Positions 44,578-56,777 of a stretch of DNA of 64,000 bases are shown here, in pieces. The DNA lies in assembly GCF_007858535.1 (NCBI RefSeq), contig NZ_CP040174.1:1550001-1614000 (forward strand). Direction: 5' to 3'. Numbering within the stretch: position 1 is the stretch's first letter; each line of letters begins with the position of its first letter. The stretch is from Arthrobacter sp. UKPF54-2 (GTDB lineage: Bacteria; Actinomycetota; Actinomycetes; Actinomycetales; Micrococcaceae). The notes under the pieces are model-generated. The model did no database searches and was not told the origin of the DNA. It was given only the letters and a program-made list of their open reading frames with translations. Both the position numbers and the translations under genes were made by a program.

Positions 44578-44919
44578 ATGACCAAGTACCTGATCTCGTT
44601 TCCGAGTGCCGCCATGGTCTTCCCCGAGGAGGAGCTGCAGGCCGTTGCGGACGCGGCCCATGCGGTAGTCCAGGAAGCGAAGGACGCTGGCGTCTGGGTG
44701 TTTGGCGGCGGCATCGACGAGAGTATCCCGCCCATCATGGTGGACGCCGACGGAAGCGTCCGCGAGGGCACCTACCCGCAGACAGTGCAGCTCGAAGGTG
44801 GCTACTCAGTGCTGGATTTGCCGTCCCACGACGCGGCCGTGGAGTGGGCGGCCAAAATCGCGGGAGCCTGCCGCTGCGCGCAGGAGGTACGAGCCTTCCA
44901 ATACGACCCGGCCAGTTGA
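44578..44919 (+). CDS. YCII-related protein
   Basis: 113 residues, YCII fold: N-terminal TKYLISFPS, C-terminal GGYSVLDLPSHDAAVEWAAKIAGACRCAQEVRAF. The DGPF loop is altered (REGTYPQ). GAAGGG precedes the ATG. A second such protein after the ECF42 gene; it may belong to the same regulon, although I saw no TGTCGA site before it. Confidence 0.75.
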   Translation: MTKYLISFPSAAMVFPEEELQAVADAAHAVVQEAKDAGVWVFGGGIDESIPPIMVDADGSVREGTYPQTVQLEGGYSVLDLPSHDAAVEWAAKIAGACRCAQEVRAFQYDPAS

Positions 44920-44934
44920 TCAGGACTTTCAGCC

Positions 44935-45282
44935 ATGGAGCCGATGGATTGCCTGGTCATTTACGTCCCCGCTGAAGCTGCCCACGACGTCCGGCAGGCG
45001 ATCGGCGACGCCGGGGCGGGCAGGCTGGGCAATTACTCACACTGCTCGTTCAGCGCGGAAGGAACCGGGCGCTTCACGCCCCTGCCGGGCGCGACTCCTG
45101 CCATCGGCGCCGTCGGTTCCCCCGAGGAGGTTCCGGAAACGCGGGTCGAGGCCATCTACCCGCGTTCCCTGCGCGACGCCGTCCTCAACGCGGCACTGTC
45201 CGCGCACCCGTACGAGACGCCGGCGTTCATGACCTTCCCCATCGACGCGAGCCTGCCGGCCGGGTCCCGGCCGGACGCCTAG
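44935..45282 (+). CDS. YqfO/NIF3-middle-domain-like small protein
   Basis: 115 residues resembling the CutA-like domain inserted in NIF3/YqfO proteins, here free-standing: LVIYVPAEAAHDVRQAIGDAGAGRLGNYSHCSFSAEGTGRFTP and later HPYETPAF. Function unknown. Its stop overlaps the convergent stop of the next gene on four bases (45279-45282). Confidence 0.75.
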   Translation: MEPMDCLVIYVPAEAAHDVRQAIGDAGAGRLGNYSHCSFSAEGTGRFTPLPGATPAIGAVGSPEEVPETRVEAIYPRSLRDAVLNAALSAHPYETPAFMTFPIDASLPAGSRPDA

Positions 45283-45539
45283 GGTTCGACGAGCATCAGG
45301 ATGGTGTCCGGCCGGACGCCGTCGTACTTCATCGCCTCGGCTGCCTCTGCGGACGCCATGACGCGCTGGAACGCGTCCAGGTCCGGGACTTCGGCGATCA
45401 GGCCCACGCGCTGGCTCTTTGCCGGATCTGTGAAGGTCCGAACCGTAATGCCCAGAGGCCCGAAGACTTCCTCGCGTTTGGGCGACTTGAGCCAGTGTTC
45501 GACGTCGTCGACTTCATGGAAGATCAATAGTGTTGGCAT
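45279..45539 (-). CDS. Small conserved protein, unknown
   Basis: 86 residues, starting MPTLLIFHEVDDVEHWL. The ATG at 45539 has GAGG six bases upstream. The pattern (short ferredoxin-like alpha/beta with EVPDLDAFQRVMASAEAAEAMKYDGV) suggests a dimeric alpha-beta barrel domain as in monooxygenase-like or YCII-like proteins, but I do not recognise a family. Confidence 0.6.
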   Translation of the reverse strand: MPTLLIFHEVDDVEHWLKSPKREEVFGPLGITVRTFTDPAKSQRVGLIAEVPDLDAFQRVMASAEAAEAMKYDGVRPDTILMLVEP

Positions 45540-45586
45540 CACATGCCTCTGCTTTCTGGGACTGTGCCAGGAGCCGAGCAGGTCAA

Positions 45587-45633
45587 GGGGCCGTGTCCGG
45601 ACATCCCGATCACGCTGAACCTACCACGGCCCC
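45587..45633 (-). terminator. Possible terminator of the etf/cytochrome operon
   Basis: A perfect 9-bp inverted repeat (45587-45595 and 45625-45633) with a 29-base loop, downstream of the cytochrome b stop on the minus strand. The long loop makes this uncertain. Confidence 0.35.
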
Positions 45634-45677
45634 GGAAGCGGCGGTAGGAGCGACGAATTGGCCGTCAGGACTCCCAA

Positions 45678-47324
45678 CTAGCGGCTGCTGACCTTCCCGA
45701 ACAGCTTGGCGATCGGGGCGAGCACGATCGGGCGGGCGGCGTACCAGCCGGCCGCGGTGATGGCGATGGCGGCCGCGAAGAGCCAGAAGCCCACCCAGTT
45801 CACCTCGTCGGTCCCGGCGAACATGTGGTTCAGGTTGCGCAGTGCCCCGGTCGCGAATACCAGGAACACGTGGATCAGGATGAACAGCACGAAGAACAGC
45901 ATCGTGGGGAAGTGGAGCGCGCGCGCCACCTCCACGGGGTAGGCCTTGTTCAGCGCCTTGGCGTTCTTCGGCCAGAACTCGCTCATGCGCGCCCCCGTGA
46001 TGGCCGCGAGCGGGGCGGCGATGAACACCACCACGAAGTACATCAGCTGCTGCAGGCTGTTGTAGTTCACCCAGCCGTTCTCCACCGGCCAGTCCAGCGT
46101 CAGGTACTGCAGCAGCGCGGAGGCCGCGTTCGGGAACACTTCCCAGCTGGTCGGGACAATCCGCATCCAGTGGCCCGAGGCGAACAGCAGCACCGCGAAG
46201 ATGAGGCCGTTGGCCAGCCACAGGATGTCCAGTGACTGGTGCAGCCACAGCGTGATGCTGATCTTCTTGCCGCCGCGCTTGGGCGCCCAGAACGCCGGCG
46301 GCTTCTGCTGCGTGCGCACCTGGTAGCCCGAGCGGATGATCAGCGCCATCAGGAAAATGTTGAAGAAGTGCGCCCACTGCGCCCACCACGGGAAGCCCGG
46401 CTGAGCCGTCTCGGGCAGGTCATATTCGCCGGGGTACCGCTCGAGGAATGCCGGCACGCCCGGCAAAGTCGTCACACCGCGCGCGGCGAGGATGAGGATC
46501 CCGGCGGCGGCAATCGCGCCGACGGCGAGCAGCGCAATGCGCTTAAACCACTGCGCCAGGGTCCGCGAGCCGTAGAGTTTCGCCTCGGCCTTCGGCTTGG
46601 CGGGAGTTGCGGGTGTTGCGGGTTGTTCGACGACGGCGGGTGGAACCTCAGCGGGGACAGGAGCCTCGGCGACACGTGCGGGAACCGCCGGCTCGGCCTG
46701 CGCGGGCGCGGGAACCGGTGCAGCAACAGGAGCAGGGGGTGGGGCGTCGGCAGCCGGCGCAAGTCCGGCCGGCGGCCACGGTTCGCCGCCCGGGACGCGG
46801 GGGAGTCCGCGGCGAAGCTGGTCGGCTCCGGACGTGGGCGCAGTCGTGGCAGCAGCGAGCGCTGCTGCAGTTGCCGGCGTCTCCGCCTGCACTGACTTTT
46901 CCGGCGGAGCAATCGGAGCGGCCGGCGTCACAGCGGCGGCCGGATTAGCCGACGCGGGCTCGGCGGCTGCAGCCGGCGCCTCGGACACGGGCGCCGCCGA
47001 CAGCAGAGCCGCACCACCGGGAGGCCAGGGCTCGCCTCCCGGCACCCGCGGCAGTCCACGGCGGAGCCGCGGGGCCACCGGGGCCGCAGCCGGGGCCGTT
47101 GCGGCGCTGCCGGCGTGCTCTGCGACGGCCGCCGTCGCCGTTCCTGCGTCGTTGATTTCCGCAGCAGGAGGGGCCAACGCCGCCAACGGCGCCGTTTCCT
47201 CAACAGCGGCCGGTACCGCTTCTGTCATGGCAAAGCGAGCGGGCGCCGTTCCGGCCGGAGGCCACGGCTCGCCGCCCGGAACGCGCGGCAGGCCCCGCCG
47301 GACGGACCCGGACTGAGTTGCCAT
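45678..47324 (-). CDS. Membrane cytochrome b with triplicated proline-rich N-terminal motif
   Basis: 548 residues. Residues 1-265 are a cytoplasmic Ala/Pro-rich linker carrying three copies of [15 protein letters not shown] (starting at 9, 88 and 171). Residues 270-548 form about five membrane helices of a cytochrome b561/formate-dehydrogenase-gamma type domain with His residues for heme ([28 protein letters not shown]). It starts two bases after the etfA stop, so it is a natural membrane partner that could pass electrons from the flavoprotein to quinone. Confidence 0.8.
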   Translation of the reverse strand: MATQSGSVRRGLPRVPGGEPWPPAGTAPARFAMTEAVPAAVEETAPLAALAPPAAEINDAGTATAAVAEHAGSAATAPAAAPVAPRLRRGLPRVPGGEPWPPGGAALLSAAPVSEAPAAAAEPASANPAAAVTPAAPIAPPEKSVQAETPATAAALAAATTAPTSGADQLRRGLPRVPGGEPWPPAGLAPAADAPPPAPVAAPVPAPAQAEPAVPARVAEAPVPAEVPPAVVEQPATPATPAKPKAEAKLYGSRTLAQWFKRIALLAVGAIAAAGILILAARGVTTLPGVPAFLERYPGEYDLPETAQPGFPWWAQWAHFFNIFLMALIIRSGYQVRTQQKPPAFWAPKRGGKKISITLWLHQSLDILWLANGLIFAVLLFASGHWMRIVPTSWEVFPNAASALLQYLTLDWPVENGWVNYNSLQQLMYFVVVFIAAPLAAITGARMSEFWPKNAKALNKAYPVEVARALHFPTMLFFVLFILIHVFLVFATGALRNLNHMFAGTDEVNWVGFWLFAAAIAITAAGWYAARPIVLAPIAKLFGKVSSR

Positions 47325-47326
47325 GC

Positions 47327-48310
47327 CTACTTCTTCCGGGCCTCGAGGGCGCCGATGAGCTGGGGGACAACCTTGAAGACGTCGCCCACCACCCCAAAAT
47401 CGGCGATCTCAAAGATGGGCGCGTCGGCGTCCTTGTTGACGGCGACGATCGTCTTGGCGGTCTGCATGCCGGCCCGGTGCTGGATCGCGCCGGAAATGCC
47501 CAGCGCGATGTACAGCTGGGAGGACACGGAGACCCCGGTCTGGCCTACCTGCTGCGACTGCGGGACGTAGCCGGCGTCCACCGCGGCGCGCGAAGCACCA
47601 ATGGCGGCGCCGAGGGTGTCGGCGAGCTGTTCGACCAGGGCGAACTGTTCCGCCGACCCGAGGCCGCGGCCGCCCGCGACGACCTTCGCGGCGCCGCGCA
47701 GCTCCGGCCGGGTGGTGGCGGCGACCACCTCCTCAAAGGAATCGACCCGCGCGGCCTTCTTGTCGGAGGGCGTCACCGCCAGGGTCTCCGACGCCGGCGG
47801 CTGCGCCTCCGCGCGAGCCTCGATGGAGCCCTGGCGGATGGTGATGACCGGCGGCCCGAAGGTGGCGGTGGACGTCACGTCGTAGGCGCCACCGTAGACC
47901 GAGTGGTGGGCGACGACGCCCTCGTCATCGCGGGAGACTCCGACGGCGTCGACGCACACCGCGGCCCGCGATCGGGCCGCGTACCGGCCGGCGAGGTCGC
48001 GCCCGTTGAGGGAATGCGAGATTAGGATGGCATCCGGCCGCACCCGCTCGACGGCGGCCGCCAGCGCGTCAACGCCCGGCACGCCCAGCGCGGACGCATC
48101 CGGGGTTTCGGCGATCAATACGTGCGCGGCACCGAGGTTGGCGCCCTCCGCGGCGGCGGCGCTCCCGGCGTCGGGGGCGGCCAGCACCAAGGCAACCGCG
48201 GTGCCGGCTGCGGCGGCGGCGCCGAAGAGTCCCGCCGCTGCCTTCTCGAGTTCACCGGAGGGCCGGGTTTCGACGACGACGAGGATTGCGTCACGAGGGA
48301 ATTCAGTCAT
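47327..48310 (-). CDS. etfA: Electron transfer flavoprotein alpha subunit
   Basis: 327 residues. The C-terminal FAD-binding block is clear: [62 protein letters not shown] and [21 protein letters not shown]. Forms a heterodimer with EtfB and carries electrons from flavin dehydrogenases. Twelve bases after etfB. Confidence 0.93.
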   Translation of the reverse strand: MTEFPRDAILVVVETRPSGELEKAAAGLFGAAAAAGTAVALVLAAPDAGSAAAAEGANLGAAHVLIAETPDASALGVPGVDALAAAVERVRPDAILISHSLNGRDLAGRYAARSRAAVCVDAVGVSRDDEGVVAHHSVYGGAYDVTSTATFGPPVITIRQGSIEARAEAQPPASETLAVTPSDKKAARVDSFEEVVAATTRPELRGAAKVVAGGRGLGSAEQFALVEQLADTLGAAIGASRAAVDAGYVPQSQQVGQTGVSVSSQLYIALGISGAIQHRAGMQTAKTIVAVNKDADAPIFEIADFGVVGDVFKVVPQLIGALEARKK

Positions 48311-48322
48311 GTCCGTTGTTCC

Positions 48323-49099
48323 TTACGCCAGTCGGTTTTCGATCAGGAACTCGGCCAGCTTCTCGCCGGCATCGCCCTCGTCAACGATCTTGGTGCCTGC
48401 CGCGCGCGGGGGCTTCTCGGCGATGGCCAGCATGATGGACCGCGCCGCGTCGGGGGCGTCAGCCGTGACACCGAGGTCCGCGAGGGTCAGGACCTCAAGG
48501 GGCTTCTTCTTCGCGGCCATAATGCCCTTGAAGTTGGGGAAGCGCGGCCCGGGAAGCGCCTCGGTGATGGAAATGACCGCGGGAAGCTCCGCGGACACCT
48601 GTTGCACGCCGGATTCAACGGCCCGGGTGCCGGAGACTGCGCCGTCGCGGATGTCCACGGAGCTGAGTCCGGTGGCGAGCGGCACGTCCAGCAATTCCGC
48701 CAGCATCGCGGGGATCATTCCGCCGGATCCGTCGGTGGAGACGTTGCCGGCGATGACAAGGTCAAAGCCGGCGCGGCGGATCGCCGCCGCGAGGGTTTCG
48801 GCGGTGAGGCCAAGATCCGCGCCCCGGAGCGCCTCGTCGCAGATGTGGATGGCGCTGCCGGCGCCCATCGCGAGCCCCTTGCGGATCGTCGCCGTCGCAC
48901 CTTCGGGGGCGAGCGAGAGAACGGCGACGTCGGTGCCGTCGTGCGCGTCGGCGTAGCTCAGGGCCAGCTCCAGCGCGCGCTCGCCGATCTCATCGATGAC
49001 TGTTTCGCTGGCCTCCCGGTCTGCGAGACCTGTTTCAAGGTTCAGTTTTCGGTCCCCGTACGTGTCGGGGACCTCCTTGACTAGGACGATAATCTTCAT
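48323..49099 (-). CDS. etfB: Electron transfer flavoprotein beta subunit
   Basis: 258 residues, starting MKIIVLVKEVPDTYGDRKL, with the AMP-binding-type region DLVIAGNVSTDGSGGMIPAMLAELL and the C-terminal recognition segment GPRFPNFKGIMAAKKKP. The ATG at 49099 follows AGGAAGAG; the frame is open further upstream without support. First gene of etfBA-cytochrome b, separated from purU by a terminator. Confidence 0.93.
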   Translation of the reverse strand: MKIIVLVKEVPDTYGDRKLNLETGLADREASETVIDEIGERALELALSYADAHDGTDVAVLSLAPEGATATIRKGLAMGAGSAIHICDEALRGADLGLTAETLAAAIRRAGFDLVIAGNVSTDGSGGMIPAMLAELLDVPLATGLSSVDIRDGAVSGTRAVESGVQQVSAELPAVISITEALPGPRFPNFKGIMAAKKKPLEVLTLADLGVTADAPDAARSIMLAIAEKPPRAAGTKIVDEGDAGEKLAEFLIENRLA

Positions 49100-49224
49100 C
49101 GATGACTCTTCCTGTGGCGGGCATGTCCCCAGGGGGACACGTCGGATCTCCATAGAGTCTACGAAAGTGCAGCGCGGCCCGGGGGACAGGGGCCGTGTCG
49201 GCCGGGGGAGCACCCCCCACAACG

Positions 49225-49256
49225 CGGAGGACGGCGGGAGATCCCGCCGCCCTCCG
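49225..49256 (-). terminator. Hairpin terminator after purU
   Basis: Stem CGGAGG/CCTCCG outside and CGGCGGGA/TCCCGCCG inside, with single bulges and a two-base loop, about 20 bases past the purU stop. It separates the sox operon from etfBA. Confidence 0.65.
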
Positions 49257-49277
49257 AGTATGGGGTAAGGCCAGGGC

Positions 49278-50177
49278 CTACCTCAGGACCACCGTCCGGT
49301 TGCCCTGCAGGATCACCCGGCCTTCGCAGTGCCAGCGCACAGCGTTGGACAGTGCCTTGCATTCGGTGTCCCGGCCCGCCGCGACGAGGTCTTCCGGCCC
49401 GTAGGTGTGGTCCACCTCCACCACTTGCTGCGAGATGATCGGGCCCTCGTCGAGCTCCGCGTTGACGTAGTGCGCGGTGGCACCCACGGTCTTCACGCCG
49501 CGGGCGTAGGCCTGGTGGTACGGCTTGGCGCCCTTGAAGCTGGGCAGGAAGGAATGGTGGATATTGATGGCCCGGCCGTCCAGCTTTCGCGTCAGGCCGT
49601 CGCTGAGCACCTGCATGTAGCGGGCCAGGACCACCAGTTCGACGTCGAACTCATCGATAAGCGTCAGCAGCCGGCCCTCCGCCTCCGGTTTGGTGGCGGC
49701 GGTGACGGGCACGTGGAAGAACGGGATGCCGTGCCACTCCACCAACGCCTGATGGTCCGTGTGGTTGGACACCACGGCCACCACGTCGACCGGGAGCTCG
49801 CCGACCCTGGCGCGGAACAGCAGGTCGTTGAGGCAGTGGCCGAACTTGGACACCATGATCAGCACGCGCCGCTTGGAACCGTGCGGCTCCAGCCGCCAGC
49901 TCATCCCGAACCGCTCAGCCACCGGGGCGAAGGCCGCCCGCAGGGTGTCCGCGGTGGACGCATCGCCGTCGGACGCGAAATGCACCCGCATAAAGAAATG
50001 CCCTTCGGAGCGCTCGCCGAACTGCTTGTTGTCGATGATGTCGCAGCCGTGGTCCAGCAGGAACCCGGACACTGCGTGCACAATGCCCGGGGACTCCGCG
50101 CAGTCGAGCGTCAGGACATGCTCCACGGTCGTTTCCGCAGACGGGCCGGTCAGGGGCTCAGTTTCAATGGCGGTCAT
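49278..50177 (-). CDS. purU: Formyltetrahydrofolate deformylase
   Basis: 299 residues. An N-terminal ACT domain (LTLDCAESPGIVHAVSGFLLDHGCDIID) is followed by a formyltransferase-like hydrolase domain with the catalytic pattern INIHHSFLPSFKGAKPYHQA and GATAHYVNAELDEGPII. It releases formate and regenerates tetrahydrofolate, draining one-carbon units made by sarcosine oxidation. Three bases after sdaA. Confidence 0.95.
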   Translation of the reverse strand: MTAIETEPLTGPSAETTVEHVLTLDCAESPGIVHAVSGFLLDHGCDIIDNKQFGERSEGHFFMRVHFASDGDASTADTLRAAFAPVAERFGMSWRLEPHGSKRRVLIMVSKFGHCLNDLLFRARVGELPVDVVAVVSNHTDHQALVEWHGIPFFHVPVTAATKPEAEGRLLTLIDEFDVELVVLARYMQVLSDGLTRKLDGRAINIHHSFLPSFKGAKPYHQAYARGVKTVGATAHYVNAELDEGPIISQQVVEVDHTYGPEDLVAAGRDTECKALSNAVRWHCEGRVILQGNRTVVLR

Positions 50178-50180
50178 GGC

Positions 50181-51554
<1,374 letters not shown>

Positions 51555-52190
51555 TTAGGGCACCTCAGGCGAGGCGTACTCGCGCATCGCATCGAGGAGC
51601 CAGCGGCCCAGGAAGTCCGCGAAGGACGCGCGGGGGAACAGCCTGAAGCTTTCCTCCCCGGTCTTCTGCAGCACCACCGGAATGCCGCCCACCTCGGTGG
51701 AAAGCGCCGTACCCGGGATGAAGCTGCGCGGGTGCAGGTCCAGGGCGCAGCCCTTTTCCAGCACGGCCCGGGCGCGGGGGCCGGAGAGCTCGAACATGGT
51801 GCGGTTGGCGGACAGGTCCACCACCTGGCCCGGAGCGTCGCCCAAGGCCTCCGTAAGGGAGCCGATGAGGTTGCCGCCCAGGAAGTCGTGGGACTCCTCG
51901 GGTGCAACCACCAGGAATTCCGACGGTCCCAGCCAGAGGACGCTGGTGCTGCCCGTGCCGGTCACTTCGCCGCAGCGTGCCGGCAGTCCGCCGGTGACGG
52001 CTGCGATCCGTGAAGCGCCCTCGGAGCGGGGATCCACGCGGACCCCGGCCATGGTCTGGAACGGGCCCTCGGCGAGGACAACCTTGCCCTGGACCGAGCC
52101 CGCCTCGAGCGCTGAGGCCAGGTGGGAGGCGGGGCTGCGGCGGATTTCCCGGAGTCCATTGATGCCTTCGAGTGCTGCTGAATTAGCCAT
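51555..52190 (-). CDS. soxG: Sarcosine oxidase gamma subunit
   Basis: 211 residues, with a GcvT-like fold ([43 protein letters not shown]). ATG at 52190 overlaps the soxA stop by eight bases. The gamma chain is structural in the heterotetramer. Its stop directly abuts the sdaA start. Confidence 0.88.
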   Translation of the reverse strand: MANSAALEGINGLREIRRSPASHLASALEAGSVQGKVVLAEGPFQTMAGVRVDPRSEGASRIAAVTGGLPARCGEVTGTGSTSVLWLGPSEFLVVAPEESHDFLGGNLIGSLTEALGDAPGQVVDLSANRTMFELSGPRARAVLEKGCALDLHPRSFIPGTALSTEVGGIPVVLQKTGEESFRLFPRASFADFLGRWLLDAMREYASPEVP

Positions 52191-55128
52191 CTTTGCGGGT
52201 CCCTTCGGGGTCAAACAGTACGGTTTCTGCTACAACAACATCGACCAGCTGGTCGCCGGAGACGGCCACCATGGTTTCGCCGATGCGGTTGCGGCCATTC
52301 TTGATCAGTGCCAGTCCAAAGGAGCGTCCCAGGGCGGCGCTGTGGTAGCTCGAGGTCACGAAGCCCTGCATCGGGACGGGACCGTAGGCGGGGCTGGTGC
52401 TGATGCCCTGCTCCACAAGCTGCGTTCCTTCCGGCAGGCGGATGGAGCCGTCCACCGGCAGGACGCTGACCAGGTGCTTGCGGTCCCCGCGCTGGCCGTC
52501 GGCGCGGGCGTAGGAGCGCTTGCCGATGAATTCCTTGGCCTTGGAGACGATCCATTCCATCCCCGCGTCCTGCGGGGTGACTGTGCCGTCAGTGTCCTGG
52601 CCGACGATGGGGTAGCCCTTCTCGGCGCGGAGCACGTGCATGGTCTCGGTGCCGTAGGGGGTGATGTTGAATTCGGCCCCGGCCGCGGCAACGGCTTCCC
52701 AGGTGTTCAGCCCGTACCAGGACGGCACGTTGATCTCGTAGGCCAGCTCGCCGGAGAACGAAATCCGGCAGATCCGGGCCCGCACGCCGGAGGCCAGCGT
52801 CGTCTCGCGGAAGGTCATGAACGGGAAGGCCTCTGCTTCCAGTCCGCCGTCGGCTGCCAGTGCCGGTGCCAGCTTGGCGAGGACCGCGCGGGATTTGGGC
52901 CCGACGACGGCAATGGTGCTCCACTGTTCGGTGACCGAGGTGCAGTGCACGTCGAGTTCGGGCCATTCAGTCTGGAGCCATTCCTCCAGCCAGTCCAGGA
53001 CCTTGGCTGCGCCACCGGTGGTGGTGGTCATGAAGTAGCGGTCATCGTCGAGGCGCAGCGTCACGCCGTCGTCGAAGATCATGCCGTCAGGGCCGCACAT
53101 GACGCCGTAGCGGGCGGAACCCGGGGCCAGCTTCTTGAATGCGTTGGTGTAGACCCGGTTGAGGAATTCACCGGCGTCCTTGCCGCGGATTTCGATCTTG
53201 CCCAGGGTGGTGGCGTCCATGAAGCCCACGGAGTCGCGGACTGCGGCGCATTCGCGCAGCACGGCGGCATCCATGTCCTCGCCGGCCTGCGGGTAGTACC
53301 AGGGGCGCTTCCACTGTCCGACGTCTTCGAACAGCGCGCCCTTGGCCTCGTGCCACGGGTGGATGGAGGTCTTGCGGGCGGGGTCGAACAGTTCGCCGCG
53401 CTGGCGTCCGGCCAGCGCCGCGAAGGCCACCGGGGTGAACGGTGCCCGGTAGGTGGTGGTGCCGATGTCGCCAATGCCGCGGGACGCTTCGCCCGCGGTG
53501 CGCAGTGCGGCGGCGATGACACCGATCGCGTTGACCCCGGAGGTCTTGCCCTGGTCGTTGGCGGTGCTGATGGAGGTGTAGCGCTTGATGTGTTCCACGG
53601 ACCGCATGCCGGCTCCGGTGGAACGCAGCACGTCTGCCACTGACTGGTCGCGCTGGAAGTCCACGAAGTGGTGGTGCCATTCATCCGGCGTGCCTTCCTG
53701 GCCCGGGACCAGCCACAGCTGCCGGGTCGGGGCGGAGGCCCTGGGCTCGCCGAGCGAGGCGGGCGTGGTGTCCGAGGCGAAGCCCGCGGCGATGGCCGCG
53801 GCGGCGCCGGCGGAAATGCCCTCGGCGAGGCAGTCGTCGAGCTCGAAGCTGCCACGGCCAGAGCCGATGGTCTGCTGGTTCGGGACAACCGTGCTCGGCA
53901 CAAAAGCGGCGAGCTCGTCGTCCCAGCGGAGCTTGCCCTGGCGCTGGGAGTGGAGGTGCACCAGCGGGCTCCAGCCGCCGGAGACGGCCAGCAGGTCGCA
54001 GGCGATTTCCTCGACGCCGGAGGTGAGTTCGCCGTCGTCGTTGATGCTGCGGACGGTGACGCTCTCAACACGGCCGTCTGCCGCGCCGGAAGCGGTGTTG
54101 GCCACCGCGCTGCCGACCAGCACGCGGGTCCCGGCTTCGGCGGCTGCGCTCGCCACTGCGGTGAGCTGTGGGCGGGCGTCCACAACGGCCGCAACCTTCA
54201 CGCCGGCGGCGCGCAGGTCCGCGGCGAGGGCGTAGGCGCTGTCGTTGGTGGTGCTGATGACCACGCGCTGCCCTGCCGCCACGGCGTAGCGGTTGAGGTA
54301 GCTGCGGACGGCGGAGGCCAGCATGATGCCGGGCCGGTCGTTGTTCTCGAAGACCAGCGGGCGTTCGTGGGCGCCGGGGGCCAGGATCACCTGGTTGGCA
54401 CGCACGTGCCAGATCCGCTGGCGCGAGACGCCGGGCGCGGCGGGGCTGGAAAGGTGGTCGGTGCGGTTCTGGACGGCGATGACGTAGTTCGCGTCGTAGG
54501 CACCGAAGGCGGTGGTGCGGTTCAGGACCGTGGACTCGGCACCGGAAACCAGTTCGGCTTCCACGTCTGCCACCCATTCGAGGGCGGGCTTGCCCTCAAT
54601 GGTGTCAGCCAGCTCAGCTGCGGTGGAACCTGACAGCAGGCTGCCGCCGAGTTCGGGCTGGTCGTCCATGAGGATGACGCGGGCGCCGGTGCGGACTGCC
54701 TCGCGGGCTGCGGCGAGGCCGGCGGGGCCGCCGCCGATGACCAGGACGTCGGTGTGGACGTACTTCTTGTCGTATTCCGCCCTGTCTTCTGCCGGGTCCA
54801 GCTTGCCGAGGCCACTGAGCAGCTCCGCCTTCAGGCCGTCCACCAGGGTGACGGTGGTGGCGGGGAGCATGGATTCGGCCACGTGTCCGGGGAACCGCGG
54901 CGCGATTTTGACCATCGCGTTGGATTCCTCAACTCCGGCGGACATGATGCCGCGGGCGCGGTCCTCGTAGAGCGAATTGCCGGCGGCGATGCGTCCGTTG
55001 GAGATCAGGGCGGAGGCGAGGGTGTCGCCGGGGTGGCCCGTGAATTCCTCGCCGTCCACGGTGAAGCGCCAGGAGATGGAGCGGTCGATGCGTCCGCCGG
55101 CGGCGAGACGGGAGTTCTGGGAAGTCAC
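52183..55128 (-). CDS. soxA: Sarcosine oxidase alpha subunit
   Basis: 981 residues, full family length. The N-terminal ferredoxin-like segment ([15 protein letters not shown]) is followed by an NAD-binding site [15 protein letters not shown] (about 131-136) and a second dinucleotide domain. The C-terminal third is a folate-binding GcvT-like domain ([23 protein letters not shown]). This domain captures the methyl carbon as methylene-tetrahydrofolate. GTG start overlaps soxD as GTGA. Confidence 0.95.
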   Translation of the reverse strand: MTSQNSRLAAGGRIDRSISWRFTVDGEEFTGHPGDTLASALISNGRIAAGNSLYEDRARGIMSAGVEESNAMVKIAPRFPGHVAESMLPATTVTLVDGLKAELLSGLGKLDPAEDRAEYDKKYVHTDVLVIGGGPAGLAAAREAVRTGARVILMDDQPELGGSLLSGSTAAELADTIEGKPALEWVADVEAELVSGAESTVLNRTTAFGAYDANYVIAVQNRTDHLSSPAAPGVSRQRIWHVRANQVILAPGAHERPLVFENNDRPGIMLASAVRSYLNRYAVAAGQRVVISTTNDSAYALAADLRAAGVKVAAVVDARPQLTAVASAAAEAGTRVLVGSAVANTASGAADGRVESVTVRSINDDGELTSGVEEIACDLLAVSGGWSPLVHLHSQRQGKLRWDDELAAFVPSTVVPNQQTIGSGRGSFELDDCLAEGISAGAAAAIAAGFASDTTPASLGEPRASAPTRQLWLVPGQEGTPDEWHHHFVDFQRDQSVADVLRSTGAGMRSVEHIKRYTSISTANDQGKTSGVNAIGVIAAALRTAGEASRGIGDIGTTTYRAPFTPVAFAALAGRQRGELFDPARKTSIHPWHEAKGALFEDVGQWKRPWYYPQAGEDMDAAVLRECAAVRDSVGFMDATTLGKIEIRGKDAGEFLNRVYTNAFKKLAPGSARYGVMCGPDGMIFDDGVTLRLDDDRYFMTTTTGGAAKVLDWLEEWLQTEWPELDVHCTSVTEQWSTIAVVGPKSRAVLAKLAPALAADGGLEAEAFPFMTFRETTLASGVRARICRISFSGELAYEINVPSWYGLNTWEAVAAAGAEFNITPYGTETMHVLRAEKGYPIVGQDTDGTVTPQDAGMEWIVSKAKEFIGKRSYARADGQRGDRKHLVSVLPVDGSIRLPEGTQLVEQGISTSPAYGPVPMQGFVTSSYHSAALGRSFGLALIKNGRNRIGETMVAVSGDQLVDVVVAETVLFDPEGTRKDG

Positions 55129-55529
55129 TTGGTTGCTCCTTCCGGGGCGGTGGTGCTGGAGATGCTGGTGGTCGAGGTGCTGGGAGCTGCGCTTCCGGTG
55201 GTGGTGCTGTCGGGGGCGAGGCTCGCGGTGCCGGTGTCTGCGGTGGCCCGGCCGGCGGCATCAGGGCGGGGCGAGCCCATCGGGTAGACCGCCTTGATGT
55301 CATAGGTGACGGTGTCGCGGAGCATGTTGAACCACTGGCGGCAGCCGGTGCTGTGCAACCAGCGTTCGGCGAAGATGCCCTTGGTGTTTTCCCGGTAGAA
55401 CAGGAAGTGGGCCCATTCTTTGTCGGTCAGTTCATGCGGGTTTTCCGGGTAGGGCACGTGGGCCTGGCCGCCGTAGTGGAATTCGGTCTCGTCGCGCGAG
55501 CCGCAGTTAGGGCAGGAGATGAGCAGCAT
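55125..55529 (-). CDS. soxD: Sarcosine oxidase delta subunit, extended
   Basis: 134 residues. The first 95 are a typical delta chain with a zinc-binding CPNCG (Cys6, Cys9), [10 protein letters not shown] and [10 protein letters not shown]. The last 40 residues are a Ser/Thr/Ala-rich tail that most delta chains (around 100 residues) lack. Overlaps soxA as GTGA and follows soxB by 27 bases. Confidence 0.92.
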   Translation of the reverse strand: MLLISCPNCGSRDETEFHYGGQAHVPYPENPHELTDKEWAHFLFYRENTKGIFAERWLHSTGCRQWFNMLRDTVTYDIKAVYPMGSPRPDAAGRATADTGTASLAPDSTTTGSAAPSTSTTSISSTTAPEGATK

Positions 55530-55556
55530 GTGCGTCTTCTTTCTGGGGGAGGGCTG

Positions 55557-56777
55557 CTAGTGGGCGACGGCGGCTGCGCCGTGCTCGTCGATCAGGGCGC
55601 CGGTTTCGAAGCGTTCGAGCGAGAAGGGCTGGTTCAGCCGGTGCGGCGTGCCGGTGGCGATGTTATGTGCGAACGTCATGCCGGCTGCAGGGGTGGCCTT
55701 GAAGCCGCCGGTGCCCCAGCCGCAGTTCACGAACATGTTCTCCACCGGGGTGTTGCCCACGATGGGGGAGGCGTCCAGGGTGGTGTCCACGATGCCGCCC
55801 CAGGTCCGCAGCACGTGGGCCCGGGCAAATATGGGGAAAAGCTCGACTGCGGCAGCCATCTGGTGCTCGATCACGTGGAAGGAGCCGCGCTGGCCGTAGC
55901 CGTTGTAGGAGTCCACACCGGCGCCCATCACCAGCTCGCCCTTGTGGGCCTGGGAGACGTAGACGTGCACGTGGTTTGACATGACCACGGTGGGGTGGAC
56001 AGGCTCGTGCAGTTCGGAGACCAGGGCCTGGAGCGGGTGGGACTGGATAGGAAGGTCGAAGCCTGCCATTTCGGCCAGCACGGAGCTGTGCCCGGCTGCG
56101 GCGAGACCGACCTTTTCGGTGTTGATGGTCCCGCGGTTGGTCTTGACACCGGTGACCCGGTTCCCGTCCTTGACAAAGCCGGTAACTTCGCAGTTTTGGA
56201 TGATGTCCACGCCCATTTCGTCGCACTTGCGGGCGAAGGCCCAGGCCACGTGGTCGTGCTTGGCGATGCCCGCGCGCGGCTGGTAGGTGGCGCCCATGAC
56301 GGGGTAGCGGATGTTGTCGCTGATGTTCAGGATGGGGCAGAGTTCCTTGACCTGCTTGGGGTCCAGCCATTCAGCGTCCACCCCGTTGAGCTTGTTCGCT
56401 CCGACGCGGCGCATGCTTTCGCGGACGTCACCGAGGGTGTGGGCGAGGTTCATCACGCCGCGCTGGCTGAAGAGGAAGTCGTATTCGAGCTCCTCGGGCA
56501 GGATTTCCCAGAGCTTGAGCGCGTGCTCGTAAATGGCCGCGCTCTCGTCCCAGAGGTAGTTGGAACGGATGATGGTGGTGTTGCGGGCCATGTTGCCGCC
56601 GGCCAGCCAGCCCTTTTCCAGGACGGCAATGTTGGTCATCCCGTGGTTTTTGGCCAGGAAGTACGCTGTGGCCAGGCCGTGCCCGCCGCCGCCAACAATC
56701 ACGGCGTCGTAGCTCTTTTTGGGGTCCGGGTTGCGCCAGAGGAAGTCCGGGTGCTCGGGGAGGAGGTCTGCACTCAC
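55557..56777 (-). CDS. soxB: Sarcosine oxidase beta subunit
   Basis: A 406-residue flavoprotein: [21 protein letters not shown] at the N-terminus, then [21 protein letters not shown] and [22 protein letters not shown]. Holds the FAD that oxidises sarcosine and, in the known enzyme, a covalent FMN. GTG start overlaps the glyA stop as GTGA. Confidence 0.95.
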   Translation of the reverse strand: MSADLLPEHPDFLWRNPDPKKSYDAVIVGGGGHGLATAYFLAKNHGMTNIAVLEKGWLAGGNMARNTTIIRSNYLWDESAAIYEHALKLWEILPEELEYDFLFSQRGVMNLAHTLGDVRESMRRVGANKLNGVDAEWLDPKQVKELCPILNISDNIRYPVMGATYQPRAGIAKHDHVAWAFARKCDEMGVDIIQNCEVTGFVKDGNRVTGVKTNRGTINTEKVGLAAAGHSSVLAEMAGFDLPIQSHPLQALVSELHEPVHPTVVMSNHVHVYVSQAHKGELVMGAGVDSYNGYGQRGSFHVIEHQMAAAVELFPIFARAHVLRTWGGIVDTTLDASPIVGNTPVENMFVNCGWGTGGFKATPAAGMTFAHNIATGTPHRLNQPFSLERFETGALIDEHGAAAVAH

